Positions 1 to 8,711 of a stretch of DNA of 23,295 nt are shown piece by piece. The position numbers and the translations under genes were made by a program. The stretch is from Utricularia gibba (taxonomy: Eukaryota; Streptophyta; Magnoliopsida; Lamiales; Lentibulariaceae): assembly GCA_002189035.1 (NCBI GenBank), contig NEEC01000292.1:1-23295 (forward strand). The letters run 5' to 3'. The notes beneath the pieces were generated by a model, which did no database searches, was not told the origin of the DNA, and saw only the letters and a list, made by a program, of their open reading frames with translations. Each line of letters opens with the position of its first letter. Position 1 is the stretch's first letter.

Positions 1-32
1 AATTTAAACAAATGCATCATTTTTTTTAATCG

Positions 33-40
33 ATTTGCAT
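33..40 (+). other. ATTTGCAT octamer in the monomer head, representative site
   Basis: Nearly every monomer head, A or B, contains cgatttgcatc, which includes the exact octamer ATTTGCAT known as a POU-domain (Oct) site in animals. It abuts the palindrome ATCGAT and, in A copies, the eight-base palindrome AATCGATT. In B copies atgcaa and ttgcat flank it as short inverted arms. Function is not inferred; eight-base matches in AT-rich DNA are common. Confidence 0.3.
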
Positions 41-108
41 CCAGTTGACCTCATGAGCCATACAGAATCGGGGTCAAGGACCAAGTTCCCAGCGAGACTG
101 GCCGCCAC

Positions 109-155
109 AAAACGAGAAGCGGTTCCTTGAAAAACCATGTGGCAGCCCCCGAAAA
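109..155 (+). other. Phased A-tracts, possible intrinsic bend (representative)
   Basis: Three A-tracts, 109-112, 130-134 and 152-155, have centres 21 to 22 bases apart, or about two helical turns. The pattern recurs in every complete monomer, with about 22 bases between the last two tracts in most copies. A-tracts in helical phase are known to curve DNA, and curvature is common in satellites. The strength of any bend here has not been calculated. Confidence 0.4.
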
Positions 156-278
156 CCGAACGATAATAAAATACATCACTTTATTTGCCGGACTACAACT
201 AACTCTCGGTGCAAGCCAAACCTTACCTTTGTCCCGTTCCAGGTGCACCCAAAGACCGCCTGCTCAAGTATAAAGTAA
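121..278 (+). repeat. Half-unit X of the 312-bp monomer (reference copy, 158 bp)
   Basis: Starts at ggttccttgaaaaacc and runs to taaagtaa. It aligns end to end with the following half-unit at 279-435. Shared landmarks in the same order are TTGAAAAA, CATGT followed by GG, AAATRCATCAYTTT, AGCCAWAC, CCAGGTGC or (in B) CCAAGTGCCC, and AGACYG. Over the last 98 columns an ungapped hand comparison gave 44 matches (45%), and the first 60 or so columns match better. This suggests the monomer arose by doubling of a unit of about 157 bp. Confidence 0.65.
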
Positions 279-435
279 GTTGTTGAAAAAATCATGTGGG
301 GTGCACGTGATATCGCAATTTAAACAAATGCAACATTGTATTCATCGATTTGCATCCTTTTGTCCTCATGAGCCATAAAGAATCGCGGGCCCGGACCAAG
401 TTCCTAGCGAGACTGGCCGCCACAAAACGAGAAGC
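279..435 (+). repeat. Half-unit Y of the 312-bp monomer (reference copy, 157 bp)
   Basis: Starts at gttgttgaaaaaatc in the tail of an A monomer and ends at gaagc in the next B head. Its length equals half-unit X, and the landmarks fall at matching offsets: TTGAAAAAA, CATGT+GG, AAATGCA, GAGCCATA, CCAAGTTCC, AGACTGGCCGCC. On this reading the natural unit boundary is at the TTGAAAA block rather than at aatttaaac. Divergence between halves (about half the sites) far exceeds that between A and B (about 15%), so the half-duplication would be the older event. Confidence 0.6.
304..309. other. CACGTG palindrome (E-box/G-box-like), representative of one per monomer
   Basis: The block gtgcacgtga closes every monomer and overlaps two palindromes, GTGCAC and CACGTG. 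Read on the minus strand, A monomers give ATCACGTG and B monomers GTCACGTG. Both fit the bHLH-type E-box and the budding-yeast CDEI consensus RTCACRTG. It persists even in the mini-monomer and scrambled islands. Binding by any protein is not shown; a six-base motif can be conserved simply because the repeat is homogenised. Confidence 0.4.
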
Positions 436-629
436 TGTTCCTTGAAAAACCATGTAGGCAACACCGAAAACCGAACGTTAATAAATACATCACTTTCTTT
501 GCCGGGCTACAACTTACTTTGGGCCAAGGCCTAAGCTGACCTTTTTCCGGTTCCAAGTGCCCCCAAGACCGCCTCCTCATGTATAAAGTATGTTGTTAAA
601 AAAATCATGTGGGGTGCACGTGACATCGT
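317..629 (+). repeat. Type B monomer, reference copy (313 bp)
   Basis: It is co-linear with the A monomer at about 85% identity by hand alignment. B-only marks are tgcaacattgtattcatcg in the head, the GC-rich cgcgggcccgg (containing the palindrome cgggcccg), gaagctgttcc, caacaccg, cgttaataaa, tttctttgccgggc, tttgggccaaggcctaagc, ctcatgtataaagtatg and gtgacatcgt. B copies are more uniform than A copies in the stretch after caactta, where A copies carry many small indels. Confidence 0.95.
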
Positions 630-1868
630 AATTTAAACAAATGCATCATTTTTTTTAATCGATTTGCATCCAGTTGACCTCATGAGCCATACAGAATCGG
701 GGTCAAGGACCAAGTTCCCAGCGAGACTGGCCGCCACAAAAACGAGAAGCGGTTCCTTGAAAAACCATGTAGGCAGCCCCCGAAAACCGAACGATAATAA
801 ATACATCACTTTATTTGCCGGACTACAACTAACTCTTGCAAGCCAAACCTTACCTTTGTCCCGTTCCAGTGCACCCAAAGACCGCCTGCTCAAGTATAAA
901 GTAAGTTGTTGAAAAAATCATGTGGGGTGCACGTGATATCGCAATTTAAACAAATGCAACATTGTATTCATCGATTTGCATCCTTTTGTCCTCATGAGCC
1001 ATAAAGAATCGCGGGCCCGGACCAAGTTCCTAGCGAGACTGGCCGCCACAAAACGAGAAGCTGTTCCTTGAAAAACCATGTAGGCAACACCGAAAACCGA
1101 ACGTTAATAAATACATCACTTTCTTTGCCGGCTACAACTTACTTTGGGCCAAGGCCTAAGCTGACCTTTTTCCGGTTCCAAGTGCCCCCCAAGACCGCCT
1201 CCTCATGTATAAAGTATGTTGTTAAAAAAATCATGTGGGTGCACGTGACATCGTAATTTAAACAAATGCATCATTTTTTTTAATCGATTTGCATCCAGTT
1301 GACCTCATGAGCCATACAGAATCGGGGTCAAGGACCAAGTTCCCAGCGAGACTGGCCGCCACAAAACGAGAAGCGGTTCCTTGAAAAACCATGTAGGCAG
1401 CCCCCGAAAACCGAACGATAATAAATACATCACTTTATTTGCCGGACTACAACTAACTTCGGCAAGCCAACCTTACCTTTTCCCGTTCCAGTGCACCCAA
1501 AGACCGCCTGCTCAAGTATAAAGTAAGTTGTTGAAAAAATCATGTGGGGTGCACGTGATATCGCAATTTAAACAAATGCAACATTTATTCATCGATTTGC
1601 ATCCTTTTGTCCTCATGAGCCATAAAGAATCGCGGCCCGGACCAAGTTCCTAGCGAGACTGGCCGCCACAAAACGAGAAGCTGTTCCTTGAAAAACCATG
1701 TAGGCAACACCGAAAACCGAACGTTAATAAATACATCACTTTCTTTGCCGGGCTACAACTTACTTTGGGCCAAGGCCTAAGCTGACCTTTTTCCGGTTCC
1801 AAGTGCCCCAAGACCGCCTCCTCATGTATAAAGTATGTTGTTAAAAAAATCATGTGGGGTGCACGTGT

Positions 1869-2179
1869 AATTTAAACAAATGCATCATTTTTTTTAATCG
1901 ATTTGCATCAGTTGACCTCATGAGCCATACAGAATCGGGTCAAGGACCAAGTTCCCAGCGAGACTGGCCGCCACAAAACGAGAAGCTGTTCCTTGAAAAA
2001 CCATGTAGGCACCCCCGAAAACCGAACGTTAATAAATACATCACTTTATTTGCCGGACTACAACTTACTTTGGGCCAAGGCCTAAGCTGATCTTTTTCCG
2101 GTTCCAAGTGCCCCCAAGACCGCCTCCTCATGTATAAAGTATGTTGTTAAAAAAATCATGTGGGTGCACGTGACATCGT
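1869..2179 (+). repeat. A-to-B hybrid monomer H1 (311 bp)
   Basis: The head is type A (tgcatcat + T8, cagttgacc, ttcccagcg), while the tail is type B (tttgggccaaggcctaagc, ctcatgtataaagtatg, gtgacatcgt). The middle mixes both: gaagctg and cgttaat are B, tttatttgccggac is A, and cacccccg fits neither cleanly. It sits between a B monomer and an A monomer, so one hybrid replaces a whole A-B dimer here. That is the expected product of exchange between A and B misaligned by one monomer. Confidence 0.85.
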
Positions 2180-5100
2180 AATTTAAAACAATGCATCATT
2201 TTTTTTAATCGATTTGCATCCAGTTGACCTCATGAGCCATACAGAATCGGGGTCAAGGACCAAGTTCCCAGCGAGACTGGCCGCCACAAAACGAGAAGCG
2301 GTTCCTTGAAAAACCATGTAGGCAGCCCCCGAAAACCGAACGATAATAAATACATCACTTTATTTGCCGGACTACAACTACTCTCGGCAAGCCAAACCTT
2401 ACCTTTTTTCCCGTTCCAGTGCCCCAAAGACCGCCTCCTCAAGTATAAAGTAAGTTGTTGAAAAAATCATGTGGGGTGCACGTGATATCGCAATTTAAAC
2501 AAATGCAACATTGTATTCATCGATTTGCATCCTTTTGTCCTCATGAGCCATAAAGAATCGCGGGCCCGGACCAAGTTCCTAGCGAGACTGGCCGCCACAA
2601 AACGAGAAGCTGTTCCTTGAAAAACCATGTAGGCAACACCGAAAACCGAACGTTAATAAATACATCACTTTCTTTGCCGGGCTACAACTTACTTTGGGCC
2701 AAGGCCTAAGCTGACCTTTTTCCGGTTCCAAGTGCCCCCAAGACCGCCTCCTCATGTATAAAGTAAGTTGTTGAAAAAATCATGTGGGGTGCACGTGACA
2801 TCGTAATTTAAACAAATGCATCATTTTTTTTAATCGATTTGCATCCAGTTGACCTCATGAGCCATACAGAATCGGGGTCAAGGACCAAGTTCCCAGCGAG
2901 ACTGGCCGCCACAAAACGAGAAGCGGTTCCTTGAAAAACCATGTAGGCAGCCCCCGAAAACCGAACGATAATAAATACATCACTTTATTTGCCGGACTAC
3001 AACTAACTTCGGCAAGCCAAACCTTACCTTTGTCCCGTTCCAGTGCACCCAAAGACCGCCTCTCAAGTATAAAGTAAGTTGTTGAAAAAATCATGTGGGG
3101 TGCACGTGATATCGCAATTTAAACAAATGCAACATTGTTCATCGATTTGCATCCTTTTGTCCTCATGAGCCATAAAGAATCGCGGGGCCGGACCAAGTTC
3201 CTAGCGAGACTGGCCGCCACAAAACGAGAAGCTGTTCCTTGAAAAACCATGTAGGCAACACCGAAAACCGAACGTTAATAAATACATCACTTTCTTTGCC
3301 GGGCTACAACTTACTTTGGCCAAGGCCTAAGCTGACCTTTTTCCGGTTCCAAGTGCCCCCCAAGACCGCCTCCTCATGTATAAAGTATGTTGTTAAAAAA
3401 ATCATGTGGGGTGCACGTGACATCGTAATTTAAACAAATGCATCATTTTTTTTAATCGATTTGCATCCAGTTGACCTCATGAGCCATACAGAATCGGGGT
3501 CAAGGACCAAGTTCCCAGCGAGACTGGCCGCCAAAAACGAGAAGCGGTTCCTTGAAAAACCATGTAGGCAGCCCCCGAAAACCGAACGATAATAAATACA
3601 TCACTTTATTTGCCGGACTACAACTAACTTTGCAAGCCAAACCTTACCTTTTCCGTTCCAGTGCACCCAAAGACCGCCTGCTCAAGTATAAAGTAAGTTG
3701 TTGAAAAAAATCATGTGGGGTGCACGTGATATCGCAATTTAAACAAATGCAACATTGTATTCATCGATTTGCATCCTTTTGTCCTCATGAGCCATAAAGA
3801 ATCGCGGGCCCGGACCAAGTTCCTAGCGAGACTGGCCGCCACAAAACGAGAAGCTGTTCCTTGAAAAACCATGTAGGCAACACCGAAAACCGAACGTTAA
3901 TAAATACATCACTTTCTTTGCCGGGCTACAACTTACTTTGGGCCAAGGCCTAAGCTGATTTTTCCGGTTCCAAGTGCCCCCCAAGACCGCCTCCTCATGT
4001 ATAAAGTATGTTGTTAAAAAAATCATGTGGGGTGCACGTGACATCGTAATTTAAACAAATGCATCATTTTTTTTTAATCGATTTGCATCCAGTTGACCTC
4101 ATGCCATACAGAATCGGGGTCAAGGACCAAGTTCCCAGCGAGACTGGCCGCCACAAAACGAGAAGCGGTTCCTTGAAAAACCATGTAGGCAGCCCCCGAA
4201 AACCGAACGATAATAAATACATCACTTTATTTGCCGGACTACAACTAACTCTCGGTGCAAGCCAAACCTTACTTTTTCCCGTTCCAGTGCCCCAAAGACC
4301 GCCTGCTCAAGTATAAAGTAAGTTGTTGAAAAAATCATGTGGGGTGCACGTGATATCGCAATTTAAACAAATGCAACATTGTATTCATCGATTTGCATCC
4401 TTTTGTCCTCATGAGCCATAAAGAATCGCGGGCCCGGACCAAGTTCCTAGCGAGACTGGCCGCCACAAAACGAGAAGCTGTTCCTTGAAAAACCATGTAG
4501 GCAACACCGAAAACCGAACGTTAATAAATACATCACTTTCTTTGCCGGGCTACAACTTACTTTGGGCCAAGGCCTAAGCTGATCTTTTTCCGGTTCCAAG
4601 TGCCCCCCAAGACCGCCTCCTCATGTATAAAGTATGTTGTTAAAAAATCATGTGGGGTGCACGTGACATCGTAATTTAAACAAATGCATCATTTTTTTTA
4701 ATCGATTTGCATCCAGTTGACCTCATGAGCCATACAGAATCGGGGTCAAGGACCAAGTTCCCAGCGAGACTGGCCGCCACAAAACGAGAAGCGGTTCCTT
4801 GAAAAACCATGTAGGCAGCCCCCGAAAACCGAACGATAATAAATACATCACTTTATTTGCCGGACTACAACTACTCTCGGTGCAAGCCAACCTTACCTTT
4901 TCCCGTTCCAGTGCACCCAAAGACCGCCTGCTCAAGTATAAAGTAAGTTGTTGAAAAAATCATGTGGGTGCACGTGATATCGCAATTTAAACAAATGCAA
5001 CATTGTATTCATCGATTTGCATCCTTTTGTCCTCATGAGCCATAAAGAATCGCGGGCCCGGACCAAGTTCCTAGCGAGACTGGCCGCCACAAAACGAGAA

Positions 5101-5295
5101 GCTGTTCCTTGAAAAACCATGTAGGCAACACCGAAAACCGAACGTTAATAAATACATCACTTTCTTTGCCGGCTACAACTTACTTTGGGCCAAGGCCTAA
5201 GCTGACCTTTTTCCGGTTCCAAGTGCCCCCCAAGACCGCCTCCTCATGTATAAAGTATGTTGTTAAAAAATCATGTGGGGTGCACGTGACATCGT

Positions 5296-5604
5296 AATTT
5301 AAACAAATGCATCATTTTTTTTAATCGATTTGCATCCAGTTGACCTCATGAGCCATACAGAATCGGGGTCAAGGACCAAGTTCCCAGCGAGACTGGCCGC
5401 CACAAAACGAGAAGCGGTTCCTTGAAAAACCATGTAGGCAGCCCCCGAAAACCGAACGATAATAAATACATCACTTTTTTGCCGGACTACAACTTACTTT
5501 GGCCAAGCCTAAGCTACCTTTTTTCCGTTCCAAGCCCCCAAAGACCGCCTCCTCAGTATAAAGTAAGTTGTTGAAAAAATCATGTGGGGTGCACGTGATA
5601 TCGC
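5296..5604 (+). repeat. A monomer with a B-like internal patch (309 bp)
   Basis: Head, middle and last bases are type A (cagttgacc, gaagcgg, cagcccccg, gtgatatcgc). Between about 5490 and 5555 it reads cttactttggccaagcctaagc, which follows B but is shorter than either parent. The neighbouring tttttccgttcc and ctcagtat each lack the one base that differs between A and B. It could be a gene-conversion tract or a blended consensus; the missing bases favour blending. Confidence 0.8.
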
Positions 5605-7162
5605 AATTTAAACAAATGCAACATTGTATTCATCGATTTGCATCCTTTTGTCCTCATGAGCCATAAAGAATCGCGGGCCCGGACCAAGTTCCTAGCGAGA
5701 CTGGCCGCCACAAAACGAGAAGCTGTTCCTTGAAAAACCATGTAGGCAACACCGAAAACCGAACGTTAATAAATACATCACTTTCTTTGCCGGGCTACAA
5801 CTTACTTTGGGCCAAGGCCTAAGCTGACCTTTTTCCGGTTCCAAGTGCCCCCAAGACCGCCTCCTCAAGTATAAAGTAAGTTGTTAAAAAATCATGTGGG
5901 GTGCACGTGACATCGTAATTTAAACAAATGCATCATTTTTTTTAATCGATTTGCATCCAGTTGACCTCATGAGCCATACAGAATCGGGGTCAAGGACCAA
6001 GTTCCCAGCGAGACTGGCCGCCACAAAACGAGAAGCGGTTCCTTGAAAAACCATGTAGGCAGCCCCCGAAAACCGAACGATAATAAATACATCACTTTAT
6101 TTGCCGGACTACAACTAACTCTCGGGCAAGCCAAACCTTACCTTTGTCCCGTTCCAGTGCACCCAAAGACCGCCTGCTCAAGTATAAAGTAAGTTGTTGA
6201 AAAAATCATGTGGGGTGCACGTGATATCGCAATTTAAACAAATGCAACATTGTATTCATCGATTTGCATCCTTTTGTCCTCATGAGCCATAAAGAATCGC
6301 GGCCCGGACCAAGTTCCTAGCGAGACTGGCCGCCACAAAACGAGAAGCTGTTCCTTGAAAAACCATGTAGGCAACACCGAAAACCGAACGTTAATAAATA
6401 CATCACTTTCTTTGCCGGGCTACAACTTACTTTGGGCCAAGGCCTAAGCTGACCTTTTTCCGGTTCCAAGTGCCCCCAAGACCGCCTCCTCATGTATAAA
6501 GTATGTTGTTAAAAAAATCATGTGGGGTGCACGTGACATCGTAATTTAAACAAATGCATCATTTTTTTTAATCGATTTGCATCCAGTTGACCTCATGAGC
6601 CATACAGAATCGGGGTCAAGGACCAAGTTCCAGCGAGACTGGCCGCCACAAAACGAGAAGCGGTTCCTTGAAAAACCATGTAGGCAGCCCCCGAAAACCG
6701 AACGATAATAAATACATCACTTTATTTGCCGGACTACAACTACTTGGGCAAGCCAAACCTTACCTTTGTCCCGTTCCAGTGCACCCAAAGACCGCCTGCT
6801 CAAGTATAAAGTAAGTTGTTGAAAAAATCATGTGGGGTGCACGTGATATCGCAATTTAAACAAATGCAACATTTATTCATCGATTTGCATCCTTTTGTCC
6901 TCATGAGCCATAAAGAATCGCGGGCCCGGACCAAGTTCCTAGCGAGACTGGCCGCCACAAAACGAGAAGCTGTTCCTTGAAAAACCATGTAGGCACACCG
7001 AAAACCGAACGTTAATAAATACATCACTTTCTTTGCCGGCTACAACTTACTTTGGGCCAAGGCCTAAGCTGACCTTTTTCCGGTTCCAAGTGCCCCCCAA
7101 GACCGCCTCCTCATGTATAAAGTATGTTGTTAAAAAAATCATGTGGGTGCACGTGACATCGT

Positions 7163-7473
7163 AATTTAAACAAATGCATCATTTTTTTTAATCGATTTGC
7201 ATCCAGTTGACCTCATGAGCCATACAGAATCGGGGTCAAGGACCAAGTTCCCAGCGAGACTGGCCGCCACAAAACGAGAAGCGGTTCCTTGAAAAACCAT
7301 GTAGGCAGCCCCCGAAAACCGAACGATAATAAATACATCACTTTATTTGCCGGACTACAACTTACTTGGGCCAAGCCTAAGCTGATCTTTTTCCGTTCCA
7401 AGTGCCCCCAAGACCGCCTCCTCAGTATAAAGTAAGTTGTTGAAAAAATCATGTGGGGTGCACGTGATATCGC
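7163..7473 (+). repeat. A monomer with a B-like internal patch (311 bp)
   Basis: Same design as the copy at 5296: type A to tttatttgccggac, then a B-like stretch (cttacttgggccaagcctaagctgatc) at about 7360-7430, then A-type aagtaagttgttg and gatatcgc. It also has ttccgttcc and ctcagtat, both one base shorter than the A and B forms. Confidence 0.8.
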
Positions 7474-8401
7474 AATTTAAACAAATGCAACATTGTATTC
7501 ATCGATTTGCATCCTTTTGTCCTCATGAGCCATAAAGAATCGCGGGCCCGGACCAAGTTCCTAGCGAGACTGGCCGCCACAAAACGAGAAGCTGTTCCTT
7601 GAAAAACCATGTAGGCAACACCGAAAACCGAACGTTAATAAATACATCACTTTCTTTGCCGGGCTACAACTTACTTTGGGCCAAGGCCTAAGCTGATTTT
7701 TCCGGTTCCAAGTGCCCCCCAAGACCGCCTCCTCAAGTATAAAGTAAGTTGTTGAAAAAATCATGTGGGGTGCACGTGACATCGTAATTTAAACAAATGC
7801 ATCATTTTTTTTAATCGATTTGCATCCAGTTGACCTCATGAGCCATACAGAATCGGGGTCAAGGACCAAGTTCCCAGCGAGACTGGCCGCCACAAAACGA
7901 GAAGCGGTTCCTTGAAAAACCATGTAGGCAGCCCCCGAAAACCGAACGATAATAAATACATCACTTTATTTGCCGGACTACAACTAACTTGGGCAAGCCA
8001 AACCTTACCTTTTCCCGTTCCAGTGCACCCAAAGACCGCCTGCTCAAGTATAAAGTAAGTTGTTGAAAAAATCATGTGGGGTGCACGTGATATCGCAATT
8101 TAAACAAATGCAACATTGTATTCATCGATTTGCATCCTTTTGTCCTCATGAGCCATAAAGAATCGGGGCCCGGACCAAGTTCCAGCGAGACTGGCCGCCA
8201 CAAAACGAGAAGCTGTTCCTTGAAAAACCATGTAGGCAACACCGAACCGAACGTTAATAAATACATCACTTTCTTTGCCGGGCTACAACTTACTTTGGCC
8301 AAGGCCTAAGCTGACCTTTTTCCGGTTCCAAGTGCCCCCAAGACCGCCTCCTCAGTATAAAGTAGTTGTTAAAAAATCATGTGGGGTGCACGTGACATCG
8401 T

Positions 8402-8711
8402 AATTTAAACAAATGCATCATTTTTTTAATCGATTTGCATCCAGTTGACCTCATGAGCCATACAGAATCGGGTCAAGGACCAAGTTCCCAGCGAGACTGG
8501 CCGCCACAAAACGAGAAGCGGTTCCTTGAAAAACCATGTAGGCACCCCGAAAACCGAACGATAATAAATACATCACTTTATTTGCCGGCTACAACTTACT
8601 TTGGGCCAAGGCCTAAGCTGACCTTTTTCCGGTTCCAAGTGCCCCCAAGACCGCCTCCTCATGTATAAAGTATGTTGTTAAAAAAATCATGTGGGGTGCA
8701 CGTGACATCGT
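8402..8711 (+). repeat. A-to-B hybrid monomer H2 (310 bp)
   Basis: Type A marks run through gaagcggttcc, cgataataaa and tttatttgcc; type B marks begin at ctacaacttactttggg and continue to gtgacatcgt. The switch lies near 8585-8600, a cleaner single breakpoint than in H1. It lies between a B and an A monomer, so it again marks a one-monomer change of register in the dimer pattern. Confidence 0.88.

Larger units (their letters stand above)
1..316 (+). repeat. Type A monomer, reference copy (316 bp)
   Basis: The phase is set arbitrarily at aatttaaac. In order it holds an AT-rich head with T8 at 20-27, the octamer ATTTGCAT at 33-40, GGTCaagGACC at 72-82, an almost invariant block at about 91-120 (agcgagactggccgcc onward), three short A-tracts at 109-112, 130-134 and 152-155, a variable pyrimidine-rich stretch at about 200-245, and a closing block with gtgcacgtgatatcgc. 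By hand it has 80 C, 63 G and 15 CpG. This copy has two private changes: atgtggcag instead of atgtaggcag, and one extra A in ataataaaatac. Confidence 0.95.
1..1868 (+). repeat. Regular HOR run, three A-B dimers
   Basis: A monomers start at 1, 630 and 1255; B monomers start at 317, 943 and 1565. The third B is short (304 bp) because its closing gtgacatcgt is cut to gtg-t before the next aattt. The B at 943 has ccggctac where most B copies have ccgggctac. Confidence 0.95.
2180..8401 (+). repeat. Longest regular HOR run, ten A-B dimers
   Basis: A monomers start at 2180, 2805, 3427, 4048, 4673, 5296, 5917, 6543, 7163 and 7786; B monomers start at 2492, 3116, 3736, 4360, 4984, 5605, 6231, 6853, 7474 and 8097. 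The run is 6222 bases, a mean of 622 per dimer. The A copies at 5296 and 7163 carry a B-like patch after caactta. The B copies at 2492, 5605 and 7474 have an A-like ending (aagtaagttg) before the B-type acatcgt. The B at 8097 is only 305 bp, with single bases missing at several A/B-variable positions. Confidence 0.95.

Noticed and set aside
544-562. CENP-B box (minus strand of ccggttccaagtgcc; also of cccgttccaggtgc in A)
   Set aside because: The ttggaaccgg core looks similar, but counting the nine essential bases of the box gives only about 4 of 9 in B and 5-6 of 9 in A, with the TTCG half largely absent. Not a credible site.
544-570. Pol III internal promoter (B-box-like ggttccaag) or a tRNA-derived element with T-run terminators
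   Set aside because: The B-box match fails at the key purine, no A-box lies at a proper distance, and no cloverleaf could be found. T runs in an AT-rich head prove nothing.
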